Positions 51,674 to 59,589 of a stretch of DNA of 64,000 nt are shown piece by piece. The position numbers were made by a program, and so were the translations under genes. Positions within the stretch are counted from its first letter, which is position 1. Every line of letters starts with the position of its first letter. The DNA is taken from positions 1 to 64,000 of the forward strand of contig NZ_JAMQON010000004.1 in the NCBI RefSeq assembly GCF_031624395.1, given 5' to 3'. Origin of the DNA: Halomicroarcula saliterrae (GTDB lineage Archaea; Halobacteriota; Halobacteria; Halobacteriales; Haloarculaceae). The notes below the pieces were generated by a model, which had not been told where the DNA came from, ran no database searches, and was given only the letters and a program-made list of their open reading frames with translations.

Positions 51674-52261
51674 ATGACGTACGAGGCGATTCGGCACGTG
51701 ACAGAGACGTTCCGCGACCTGCTCTCGGAGACGGCCGACCACCCGGAACTGCCCGTCGCGCCCGACGAGGTCCAGCTGGCGTCGCCGGGCGACGTCGGCC
51801 CGAACGACATCACGCGTATCGGTATCTACCCCTACCGCGTGCGCAAGGACGGCTCCGTCGGGTCGATGAACACCACACAGGTCGGTGACTCCACCCGCCG
51901 TGACCCGCCCCTGAGCGTCGCCATCGACTACCTCGTGACGGCCTACCCCAGAGAGGACGAGGACAACGACAGCGGGACCATCGGCCAGCAACAGGCGCTC
52001 GGCCTCGCCCTGCAGACCGTCAGCGACAGAGGCGTCATCGAACCCGAGGAGATGGACCGACTTGACCAGGGGACGCGACTGACCCTCTCGCTTTCGGAGA
52101 CGCCACACGAGGAACTGATGTCGCTGTGGGCCCGTTTCGACGCCACGTTCCAGCCGTCTGTCGTCGTCGAGGCAGCGCCGGTGATGATCGCGTCGCTCAA
52201 CGAGACGGAGTTTACCCGCATCGCCGAGCGGGACGTGGACGTCGAGCAGGACCCCGAGTGA
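51674..52261 (+). CDS. DUF4255 tail terminator (Afp16/Pvc16-like)
   Basis: This 195-aa protein matches DUF4255 (PF14065): ITRIGIYPYRVRKDGSVGSMN, then PPLSVAIDYLVTAYPREDE, GQQQALGLALQTVSDRGVI and LMSLWARFDATFQPSVVVEAAPVMI. In Photorhabdus and Serratia systems this protein caps the end of the sheath and tube and sets termination. It follows the ATPase by 75 nt and is probably co-transcribed. The gene ends directly against the minus-strand tube gene; the two stop codons are adjacent. Confidence 0.92.
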   Translation: MTYEAIRHVTETFRDLLSETADHPELPVAPDEVQLASPGDVGPNDITRIGIYPYRVRKDGSVGSMNTTQVGDSTRRDPPLSVAIDYLVTAYPREDEDNDSGTIGQQQALGLALQTVSDRGVIEPEEMDRLDQGTRLTLSLSETPHEELMSLWARFDATFQPSVVVEAAPVMIASLNETEFTRIAERDVDVEQDPE

Positions 52262-52726
52262 CTACCCGGGGGCTCCCGAGAGCTTGTTGAACTGCTTGTA
52301 GGCGAGTTCGATAGTCTCGATGGCGACGCCGCCCTGTCGGCCGCCGACGAGGTCCGGGCCGCGCCACGTCGTGGGGTAGGCCCCGAGGAACTGCCAGCCC
52401 CACGTGTTGGGCCCCATGTAGTTCTCCTGTACTTTCACCGTGACGTTCTTCCGCGTCACGTTCCCGCTCATGACGTCCTGAATCCACTCCCAGAAGGTGA
52501 CGTCGTCGGTCAACCCCCGCTGGAGTACCAGATTCGCGTGGGCGAACTGGTCGGGGAGCTGGTGGACGTACTCGTCGACGCCGCCCTCCTGATAGGAGAC
52601 GGTCTCCAGTTGCATCGCGATGCCGGAGACTTCCGAGAAGCCGGCGACGGATTCACCGTCGATGACGACCTCGAAGTTGTACTGGCCGTACGGGCTGGCG
52701 TCGGATGAGTTTGAACTGTTTGACAT
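52262..52726 (-). CDS. Tail tube protein 2 (gp19-like)
   Basis: This 154-aa protein has the T4 gp19/TIGR02241-type tube signature: YNFEVVIDGESVAGFSEVSG at the N-terminus, then TFWEWIQDVMSGNVTRKNVTV and LVGGRQGGVAIETIELAY. It is the second tube paralog of the operon, as in Afp5. Two tube genes are normal in eCIS loci and would build the inner tube, with one probably forming the first rings above the hub. It is 23 nt after the DUF6760-like gene and is the last gene of the sheath operon. Confidence 0.95.
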   Translation of the reverse strand: MSNSSNSSDASPYGQYNFEVVIDGESVAGFSEVSGIAMQLETVSYQEGGVDEYVHQLPDQFAHANLVLQRGLTDDVTFWEWIQDVMSGNVTRKNVTVKVQENYMGPNTWGWQFLGAYPTTWRGPDLVGGRQGGVAIETIELAYKQFNKLSGAPG

Positions 52727-52749
52727 TATCGGATGCGTCTATCGGGCGG

Positions 52750-53010
52750 TCACTCCCCGAGGTCGTCGATCGACTTCGAGAGGACCTTGCCGCCGTCATC
52801 GGCGTCGAGGAACGTCCCGCCCTGCTGGTCCTGTTGTCGCGTCGGGGTGGTTCCCTCGTTCATCTGCTCGTTGATGTCGCTGATCTCCTCGCACCACCGC
52901 TGGCGCTCCCAGTGGGCCATCTCCAGGACCTCCTGCCGTGACCACCCGAAGTGATACGCGACGAAGGCGACCTCCTCGAACAGCGTGTCGGGGTCCTGAA
53001 GTGGAATCAT
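52750..53010 (-). CDS. Small DUF6760-like tail assembly protein
   Basis: This 86-aa protein reads DTLFEEVAFVAYHFGWSRQE, then LEMAHWERQRWCEEISDIN, matching the small helical family (DUF6760) found in contractile loci next to the tube genes. These are probably assembly or tube-length chaperones, by analogy with phage tail assembly proteins. It overlaps the end of the 176-aa gene by 4 nt and precedes tube 2. Confidence 0.8.
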   Translation of the reverse strand: MIPLQDPDTLFEEVAFVAYHFGWSRQEVLEMAHWERQRWCEEISDINEQMNEGTTPTRQQDQQGGTFLDADDGGKVLSKSIDDLGE

Positions 53011-53537
53011 TCCGCCGGATTTCCCGCGTCGGCGTGCTCCGTTTCGCCGTCGGAGACCTGCGAGATGTCGCGGAACTGCGTGTCCGCGTCAGTCGCGCCG
53101 GCGTCGTCTATCGGGAGCACCTGCTCGCTCTCGCCCGACTGACCGGGTCCGGCGGACTCGTCGATGTGGGCGCCCGTTTCGACCTCGACGGTGAACGGCT
53201 CACCACAGTCGGGACAGGCGGTATCGACGGCGTTGAGACCACCGTTGTTGACGCGTTCGTACATCGCTTGCAGGTACTCGAGGTCCGAGACGAAGAGGTT
53301 CTGGATGACCGCCTCGTCGACGGTGTCGAGCGAACCCAGTTCGGTGACCGTCCGTGCGAGCAACACGATAGTCAGATACGACGAGTTCGACTGAACCCGC
53401 GGCTCTTTCAGAGGTGTAATCTCGTCCGCGGCCGTCGCGAGCCGCATTCGGCCCTCTTTGTGGAGGGTCCCCTCGTCGTCGACGTACCCCTGCGGGAGGC
53501 TGAACTCGAACTCTGTCTGGAGCGTCTGGTCAGTCAT
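53007..53537 (-). CDS. Tail assembly protein (Afp6/T4-type, CPxC-containing)
   Basis: This 176-aa protein has a start (FEFSLPQGYVDDEGTLHKEGRMRLATAADE) that resembles the tail-assembly proteins encoded between tube genes in eCIS loci. A single C-P-D-C pair at about 115-118 may bind metal if it dimerises. The last third is acidic and low in complexity. Operon order (after the 51-aa ORF, before DUF6760-like and tube 2) matches bacterial loci. The exact role is unknown. Confidence 0.78.
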   Translation of the reverse strand: MTDQTLQTEFEFSLPQGYVDDEGTLHKEGRMRLATAADEITPLKEPRVQSNSSYLTIVLLARTVTELGSLDTVDEAVIQNLFVSDLEYLQAMYERVNNGGLNAVDTACPDCGEPFTVEVETGAHIDESAGPGQSGESEQVLPIDDAGATDADTQFRDISQVSDGETEHADAGNPAE

Positions 53538-53689
53538 CGGTTAGCGGCGCTGTCGGCGGTCCGGATTATTACTCTGTCGACATTCGCCGGGGTCGACCCC
53601 GTGTGGAGATACCCCTCGCTGTCGAGATGGCACTCCTCACGGAGCCGGTCGACGGCGAACGCGTCCGTCGGGTCGGTGGGCGTGCTCAT
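53534..53689 (-). CDS. 51-aa small ORF between tube 1 and the assembly protein
   Basis: This complete small ORF runs MSTPTDPTDAFAVDRLREECH, then LDSEGYLHTGSTPANVDRVII, to a TGA. Its ATG overlaps the stop of the tube 1 gene by one base (TGATG) and its stop overlaps the start of the 176-aa gene (ATGA). This tight coupling on both sides supports a real gene despite its size. I recognise no family. It may be a small tail-assembly factor. Confidence 0.7.
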   Translation of the reverse strand: MSTPTDPTDAFAVDRLREECHLDSEGYLHTGSTPANVDRVIIRTADSAANR

Positions 53690-54141
53690 CACGAACGGTC
53701 GATCTTCATCGTGTCGAAGTCGACGACGAACGTCTCGACGGCGATCTGGTCACCGCCGGGCGTCGCGTTGAGCTCGGGCGGGCTGTACTGGATGACCATC
53801 GCGCCCTCCATGTTGTATCGGGCGACGGTCTTGCCCGTCCGGTCTTTCAGCATGACCGCGATCTGCTTTTTCGCGTCGGATTCACGGCCCTCTTCGGCAG
53901 CGGTGAGCCAGTCGTCCAGCGACGAGTTCTGGGAGTCGGCCGCGCGTGCGAACTGGAGGTTCGTGTAAGTGACCTCACCGAGGTGTTTGCTCCCCGAGGC
54001 CATGTCGGTCCCCTCGCGGTAGTTGTGGGTCTCGACGTTCTTCTCGGGCAGTTTGACTTCGATGACACCGGGGATGTTGGTCCCGTCGAGTTCGACGTCG
54101 AATTCGGTGTTGGCGATCGGCTTGGATTGTGATGATGACAT
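53689..54141 (-). CDS. Tail tube protein 1 (gp19-like)
   Basis: This 150-aa protein has the gp19 tube fold: NTEFDVELDGTNIPGVIEVK, then ETHNYREGTDMASGSKHLGEVTY, SLDDWLTAAEE and KKQIAVMLKDRTGKTVARYN. It would be the main inner tube protein, since it directly follows the sheath gene (31 nt). The sequence differs clearly from tube 2 (52262), as in other eCIS with two tube types. No fused cargo domain is present. Confidence 0.95.
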   Translation of the reverse strand: MSSSQSKPIANTEFDVELDGTNIPGVIEVKLPEKNVETHNYREGTDMASGSKHLGEVTYTNLQFARAADSQNSSLDDWLTAAEEGRESDAKKQIAVMLKDRTGKTVARYNMEGAMVIQYSPPELNATPGGDQIAVETFVVDFDTMKIDRS

Positions 54142-54172
54142 TTGTCTGTATGGTTATTGCGGTCGTCTGCGG

Positions 54173-55888
54173 TTACGCTTCCTCGGTGTCCTGACTGATA
54201 CGGAAGATGACGAACTCGGCGGGCTTGACGGGTGCGACACCGATTTCGACGATGAGACGACCGTTGTCGATGTCGTCTTCGCTCATCGTCTCCTCGCCAC
54301 ATTTCACGTAGAAGGCCTCGTCTTCGCTCTGGCCCTGGAGACCGCCGTTACGCCAGACGGTCCGGAGGAAGTTGTTCACCGACTGACGGATGCGGCCCCA
54401 CGTGTCCTGCTCGTTGGGCTCGAAGACGGCCCACTGGGTGCCCTCCTGGATGGACTGCTCGATGAACAGGAAGAGGCGTCGGACGTTGAGGTACTTCCAC
54501 TCGGGGTCCGAGGAGGTGGTTCGAGCGCCCCACAGTCGGATGCCCCGACCCTGGAAGCTCCGGATGCAGTTGACACCCTTCGGGTTGAGGACGTCCTGTT
54601 CGCCTTTGGTGATGTTGTGCTGCAGGCCGACGATACCGCGGATGGTCTCGTTGGCCGGAGCCTTGTGGACGCCGTGTTCCTGGTCGGTCCGAGAGTAGAT
54701 GCCGGCGATGTGTCCGCCCGGCGGAACGAGCTTCTCGCGGTTGGTCACCGGGTCGAGCACTTCGATCCACGGGTAGTAGTACGCCGCGTACGAGGAGTCG
54801 ACGGGCGTCTCCATCTCGGAGACCGGGCCCGGGGTCTGGGGAGACTGGAGGATGGCGAACCGGTCACCCATGTTCTCACAGTGAGCGACCAGCGAGTCCG
54901 TCAGCCCCTGGACGTCGTTCTCGTCGGGGGCGACGACGAGGGATATCTCGTCGATGGCCTTGAACCCGGCCAGCCCGGTGCGGAAGCCGGGCTTGTCGAC
55001 GCCCTCGTAGTCGCTCAGCGAGACCTCGCCGTCGGCCTCTGGCTTCTCGGGGACGACTTCGACGTCGACCTCCGTCTCGCCCTCGCGGATATCGCCGAGT
55101 TCGACGACGAGTTCCTCCTTGTCGTCGGTATCGAGTTCGAGGGGGTCCGCGATACCCTCGAGGCTCTGTTCGTCCATCGATTCGAGGTCCTCCGGGATGT
55201 GGACGACCGTCTCGTCGCCGTCCTCCTGAACGAGCCCCCCGTCGGAGTACGCCGTCGGGAGGCTGTCGCGGTGGAGCCACGTTAGCCCCGTGGCAGGGGT
55301 GCCGTCGGCCTCGTATTCGATGTCGATCAGCACGGAGCTCTCGACGCGCTTCTCGTAGAAGTTGCTGGCCTCCGGGTCGGCCGACAGACCGTCGTAGACT
55401 TCTTCCACGTCCGGTGCCGGATCGGGACGGTCGCTGCGGGGCTTGTTGACCGACTCAAGATCGCCGGACCAGTATCGGACGGTGATGTCGAACTGGTCGG
55501 GATACTGGCTCTCTTCGACGATGACGGCGACGGACTCACCCCACTGACCGGGACCGGTGGCCTCGACCTCGGCGACTTCGGTGCTCTCGCCGTCGGTCAG
55601 CGTCGCCGTTGCGACGTCCTCGACGTCGGCACCGGTGACCCGACCGACGAAACAGCGGCTCCCGCCGTTCTTGAAGAAGCCGTCGACGGCCGCATCGAGG
55701 TTCGACGACTTCGGACTCGCGCCGTACAGCCGCTCGAAGTCGGCGTAGTTCGTGACGAGACGTGGCTCGACGGGACCGCGTTCTGTCTGACCGAGAAAGC
55801 CAGCAGTGCTCGTACTGACTCCCTCGACAGCTTTGCTTCCGCTCTGCACCTCTTCGACGTAGACGCCTGGAGACTGGTATTCGCTCAT
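54173..55888 (-). CDS. Contractile tail sheath protein
   Basis: This 571-aa sheath protein has a SPGVYVEEVQSGSKAVEGVS start (5-24) and GFLGQTERGPV. Its family C-terminus (about 430-571) includes KGVNCIRSFQGRGIRLWGARTT, NVRRLFLFIEQSIQEGTQWAVFEPN and a final PVKPAEFVIFRIS. A very acidic insert lies at about 215-305 (ELDTDDKEELVVELGDIRE and similar), probably a surface domain. Only one sheath gene is present, unlike the three of Photorhabdus PVC. It heads the operon sheath, tube 1, 51-aa ORF, assembly protein, DUF6760-like, tube 2. Confidence 0.95.
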   Translation of the reverse strand: MSEYQSPGVYVEEVQSGSKAVEGVSTSTAGFLGQTERGPVEPRLVTNYADFERLYGASPKSSNLDAAVDGFFKNGGSRCFVGRVTGADVEDVATATLTDGESTEVAEVEATGPGQWGESVAVIVEESQYPDQFDITVRYWSGDLESVNKPRSDRPDPAPDVEEVYDGLSADPEASNFYEKRVESSVLIDIEYEADGTPATGLTWLHRDSLPTAYSDGGLVQEDGDETVVHIPEDLESMDEQSLEGIADPLELDTDDKEELVVELGDIREGETEVDVEVVPEKPEADGEVSLSDYEGVDKPGFRTGLAGFKAIDEISLVVAPDENDVQGLTDSLVAHCENMGDRFAILQSPQTPGPVSEMETPVDSSYAAYYYPWIEVLDPVTNREKLVPPGGHIAGIYSRTDQEHGVHKAPANETIRGIVGLQHNITKGEQDVLNPKGVNCIRSFQGRGIRLWGARTTSSDPEWKYLNVRRLFLFIEQSIQEGTQWAVFEPNEQDTWGRIRQSVNNFLRTVWRNGGLQGQSEDEAFYVKCGEETMSEDDIDNGRLIVEIGVAPVKPAEFVIFRISQDTEEA

Positions 55889-55910
55889 TTTTATCGGGAC
55901 TACAACGGTG

Positions 55911-55922
55911 TCAATTTATTTT
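55911..55922 (-). promoter_or_regulatory. TATA-like box of the sheath operon
   Basis: AATAAATTGA on the minus strand lies 24-33 nt before the sheath ATG at 55888; a second AT box (GATTTATATC, about 55929-55940) lies further upstream. The whole 55889-56016 gap is AT-rich. Confidence 0.5.
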
Positions 55923-56016
55923 TGTGAACGATATAAATCTTGCTCTCTATTCTATTGATTTAACTCCCTATACTCAGGATAGCATTAAATATCAACCCGT
56001 CGAGACCGCCGGCTGT

Positions 56017-57258
56017 TCACTCGTCGGGGACGACCTCGAGGAGGAAGTCGAGGGAGTCCGCGGCCTCACACACCTCGTCGTGCGCGTCGACCTGGTCGAG
56101 CAGTGATCGGTCCTCCTCGACGGCCGCCTGCAGGTTCGAGACGGACCGCAGGTAGTTCTCCAGACTCTCCTCGGTGGTTATCGGTTCGAGGTGGTCGCCC
56201 AGTTCGACGAGCTGGTCGAGGAGGCCGTCCAGTTCCGGCTCGTAGACCGCCCGTTCGGTTCGGATGCCGTCGAGTTCTCCCTCCGACTTCTCGACGATTT
56301 CGCGCGCGAGACGGCTCGCCTCGCCGCTCCGGGCCTCCAGCTCGTCAGCCAGACCGTCGAAGAATCTGATTCGGTCCTTGACCGTCTTGCGCATGACGTA
56401 CCGCGAGAGCGACTGGCGGTCCGCCTGGAGCGTCTCCACCTTCGCTTCGAGCCCCTCGATGGCGTTCAGAATCTCGTCGACGTCCTCGGGGACGTCCATC
56501 GGCTCTTTGGTCACCGGCGTCTGATGTGGGTTGTCCGCGTCGGCGAGGTGCTCGACCAGCACGTCGAACAGGAACTCGCTGTCGAAGACGACGGGCCGCG
56601 GCGGGGCCCCCTCCATGGGAACCCAGCTCCCGTCGGGTGTGCTCTCGAACGCGCCGATATAGACCGCGCCACCGGTGTCCGCACGGGCTGGCCGGTACTG
56701 ACGATATCGCTCCAAAAGTCGTTCGCGGAGCGCCTGCGGGTCGAGACTGTCGGACTGGAGCCCCGATATCTCGATATCCCCGTCGGTCCGTTCCGGGTCC
56801 GGCGGCGTCTCCCTGTAGGTCAGCGCGAACGACTCTACGGCGCGGTTCGGAGCGGTGTCGTCGTCGACGGCACCCTCGGTGTCGGGGACCGGAATCGTCT
56901 CCATCGCCGCCTCGGTGAACTCGATGTACAGGTATATCTCGTCTTCGGCGGGTATAGGGACAGATTTCGTCGTCACCTGTTCGACGACCACCGGTCGCCC
57001 GTGCCCGTCCAGTGCCAGCCCCGGCGTGAGGGTGACATCGAGCCCGTCCCCGCTCTCGGTGACCGACTGGACGTCGATACCCCGAACGACGCCTTTCCCG
57101 TTCAATAGTCGGTTGAGCGTGTGTAAGCGCTCGGCGTGGTACGTCTGTTCGGCCTCCATGTCGCGGGGCGTCATCAGCTTCCCCTTGAAATATCGGTTCT
57201 TCTGGAACTGCGAGAGCTCCGGTGTGTCCGAGTCCGAGTAGTTATCGTCGCGAGGCAT
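56017..57258 (-). CDS. Conserved contractile-system accessory protein with coiled-coil C-terminus
   Basis: This 413-aa protein begins SQFQKNRYFKGKLMTPRDME and EAEQTYHAERLHTLNRLLNG, then KGVVRGIDVQSV (about 15-65). Similar openings occur in accessory proteins of bacterial contractile loci, to my recollection. A beta-rich middle (LDVTLTPGLALDGHGRPVVVE) follows, and the last 150 residues are helical with heptad-like repeats (VDEILNAIEGLEAKVETLQADR). It may be a fibre or baseplate attachment protein (inference). The gene is alone between the sheath operon and the orphan partner, on the same strand as the sheath. Confidence 0.7.
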   Translation of the reverse strand: MPRDDNYSDSDTPELSQFQKNRYFKGKLMTPRDMEAEQTYHAERLHTLNRLLNGKGVVRGIDVQSVTESGDGLDVTLTPGLALDGHGRPVVVEQVTTKSVPIPAEDEIYLYIEFTEAAMETIPVPDTEGAVDDDTAPNRAVESFALTYRETPPDPERTDGDIEISGLQSDSLDPQALRERLLERYRQYRPARADTGGAVYIGAFESTPDGSWVPMEGAPPRPVVFDSEFLFDVLVEHLADADNPHQTPVTKEPMDVPEDVDEILNAIEGLEAKVETLQADRQSLSRYVMRKTVKDRIRFFDGLADELEARSGEASRLAREIVEKSEGELDGIRTERAVYEPELDGLLDQLVELGDHLEPITTEESLENYLRSVSNLQAAVEEDRSLLDQVDAHDEVCEAADSLDFLLEVVPDE

Positions 57259-57454
57259 ACGAATGTAAGTATATTGATTGTAAGGTCGTTTACTGATAAA
57301 ATATTCGGTCAGTCGTCGGATGAAAGCCGTTCCGGCCCGTCGTCGCGAACTGGACTGTGTAGCGGCGAGACCGCACAGTATTTATTTCGCCGGTAGCCTT
57401 GTGATAGCAACCGACCTGCACGGGACACCGGACAACCACACGCTATTCAGCATC

Positions 57455-58444
57455 ATGAACGTCACCGACCACACCGAACACGGCCGGGAAATTACGCTGC
57501 GTATCACCGACCACACCGACGCCGACCACCGTCTGACACTCACGCGGACGGGGACAGTAACCGACCACTGGTGCGATCAGTACCCCAGCGACGACGACCC
57601 GACGCCGCTCGAACGCGAACGGCTTGCCCGGGCTGAGCGGTTCGCCAGGTACTACCTCAAACGGCGGTCCGACGTCGAGGCCGTGGAGCCGTACACCGAC
57701 GGCATCACCGACCCTGACCCGCTGGTCGTCACTGCACTCGTGCTGGCCGCGATGTCACAGGAGACGCTCACAGAGCGCCTCGGAACCTACTACGAGCAAC
57801 TCACCGCGTCGCAGGCCGACGACAGCCCGCCGGTGTCGCCGCCCCAGACCACAGCGGCCGCGGAGTGCCAGTCCGTCGAACAGGACATCTGCCTCACCGC
57901 CCCCGCCGAGGCGGTGGCCCAGTTGAGCGACGTCCTACACGAGATAGACGGACTGGCGACTGTCCGCCACGTGCTCGACGTCTGTCCGGACCGCGGGGAT
58001 TCGGACCTGCTCGAGCGACTCGGTCGACTCCTTCCGACCACGGCGACCGACGGCGATGGGGCCGGGCGCGGCGAGCGGTTCCTGCGGCTCGCCTCGCCGC
58101 TACGGGTCCACTGGGAGACGGACGGCCCGACCCGTGTCGAATACGGTGACGACATCGGTTCCGACGCGGACACCCCCATCAGCGCGCGCCTCCAGCTGAC
58201 GGCCGCCCATCGACCGGTCATCTCCGTGGCCGCCTTTCAGCGGACGCTCGTCGACCACCTGCGATGTCAGGCCCGTGACTGTTACGTGGGAATGGGCCTG
58301 CGGCCACCGAGCCACCTCCGGGTCACCGGTCGGGGCATCAGCGCCTGCACCGACCGATACGAGCATCTCGACACACTCCAGAACTACCACGACGACCACG
58401 CCATCGTCGACTGGACGCAACTGGGCGCACGCCCGGACCGATAG
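57455..58444 (+). CDS. Orphan cassette partner protein (unrecognised family, paralog 3)
   Basis: The protein is 329 aa from ATG 57455. This start aligns its beginning (VTDHTEHGREITLRITDHTD) with the ITGENDERVGL block of the paralogs; the frame is open to 57320, with a TATA-like AGTATTTATT near 57378. It has AERFARYYLKRRSD for the central block and HLRCQARDCYVGMGLRPPSHL for the C-terminal block. It is the only family member on the plus strand and has no DUF4157 gene beside it. It is more divergent in the N-terminal half. It could be a partner that lost its effector, or a constitutively made adaptor or protective copy. Confidence 0.75.
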   Translation: MNVTDHTEHGREITLRITDHTDADHRLTLTRTGTVTDHWCDQYPSDDDPTPLERERLARAERFARYYLKRRSDVEAVEPYTDGITDPDPLVVTALVLAAMSQETLTERLGTYYEQLTASQADDSPPVSPPQTTAAAECQSVEQDICLTAPAEAVAQLSDVLHEIDGLATVRHVLDVCPDRGDSDLLERLGRLLPTTATDGDGAGRGERFLRLASPLRVHWETDGPTRVEYGDDIGSDADTPISARLQLTAAHRPVISVAAFQRTLVDHLRCQARDCYVGMGLRPPSHLRVTGRGISACTDRYEHLDTLQNYHDDHAIVDWTQLGARPDR

Positions 58445-58548
58445 AAGGGTTCACTCTGCCGTGCTGACGGGCGGCGACTATCTCCAGCACGCCCGGTCTC
58501 GTCACGCACTCGTGGCCACCACCGGTTGCACCGCTGAACATCGATATC

Positions 58549-58614
58549 TCAGGGCAGCATCGACACCGCGCCGCCGGCTTGTTGACGGACGTGCGCTAAC
58601 TCGTGTGCGAGGAC
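58549..58614 (-). pseudogene. Decayed DUF4157 fragment behind partner C
   Basis: The minus strand reads VLAHELAHVRQQAGGAVSMLP and then a stop, an almost perfect copy of the DUF4157 core around HELAH, beginning 4 nt after the stop of partner C. Only 21 codons remain and no tail follows. Position and content match the fragments at 27172 and 46835. Confidence 0.85.
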
Positions 58615-58618
58615 CCCA

Positions 58619-59587
58619 TTACGCCTCTGCCCTGACAGTGTCACGGTCCCAGTCGATGTCCGCGTCCGGATCGTGGTAGGGCTGATAGAGGTCGTAGTAG
58701 TCGTACCACGTCGCGTGGTCGTAGCTGCCCATGCCCTGAATTCGGAACTCCGACGGCGGTGTCACACCCATACCGAGGTAACAGTCCCGAACCTGACAGA
58801 ACAGCCCGCGAACGAGCGACTGCTGGAACGCGTCGATGTTCTCGGGCTCGAACGGGAGCATCTCGATTCGGGCGTCGGGTTCGCGGTCGATGCCCGGTCG
58901 GTCGGTCCACGCCGTGTGGTACTGGCCCGCCGCGTCGTCCCAGTGGACGTGGACGCCCGAAACCGCCTCGATCCAGAAGTCCTCAGCAGTCGCCGGGAGG
59001 TCGCTCCCGGATTTCCCGGCGATGTCGTGAGCGTCCGCGAGTAGACCCAGCAGCGACCGGTCGTTCACACCGCCTCTCGCTAGATCACCCAGATACTCCC
59101 GCACCTCGGCAACGTCGAGCAATTCTTCCAGCATCTCGACCTGTCTGTCGTCCAGCCCGAGGTAGACATCCTGCTGGTAGGTGACGTTTGCCTGGGAGAC
59201 GCCGTCCGGGAGCGTGACGGGACGGGGCGAGTCCGTCGAGTGACTTCGAACCTGTCTGTAGAGGTCGCCGAAATACGACTCTACGCTGTCGGTACTGAGG
59301 CCGGCGGCCACGAGAGCCACCCCAAGGATTCGGTCGGGGTTGCGGTGCGGGTCGAGCGTTTCGTAGCCTTTCTCCCGGTAGACGTAGTACTTCGCGTATC
59401 GCCGGGCCTGGTTGACGTGTTCGTTCTCTGCGTTGGTACGTTCGGCCGGGTCGTCCGGGTAGCCGTCCTGCTCGTGGTAGTTGATTTTACCGTCGAACTC
59501 CATCTCGATGACGTGCTCAGCGTCGTTGTTATCGATGACACTTAAACCAACGCGCTCGTCGTTTTCGCCCGTGATGATCCCATCCAT
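58619..59587 (-). CDS. Cassette partner protein C (unrecognised family, paralog 4)
   Basis: The protein is 322 aa from ATG 59587; a TTG two codons earlier is less likely, because an AGGAGGG lies 7 nt before this ATG. It is the closest relative of partner A at the N-terminus (ITGENDERVGLSVIDNNDAE, then QARRYAKYYVYREKGYET). The C-terminal block is GLFCQVRDCYLGMGVTPPSEF, followed by YYDLYQPYHDPDADIDWDR. The middle differs strongly from the other copies. It starts 2 nt after the truncated DUF4157 gene C. Confidence 0.8.
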   Translation of the reverse strand: MDGIITGENDERVGLSVIDNNDAEHVIEMEFDGKINYHEQDGYPDDPAERTNAENEHVNQARRYAKYYVYREKGYETLDPHRNPDRILGVALVAAGLSTDSVESYFGDLYRQVRSHSTDSPRPVTLPDGVSQANVTYQQDVYLGLDDRQVEMLEELLDVAEVREYLGDLARGGVNDRSLLGLLADAHDIAGKSGSDLPATAEDFWIEAVSGVHVHWDDAAGQYHTAWTDRPGIDREPDARIEMLPFEPENIDAFQQSLVRGLFCQVRDCYLGMGVTPPSEFRIQGMGSYDHATWYDYYDLYQPYHDPDADIDWDRDTVRAEA

Positions 59588-59589
59588 CT

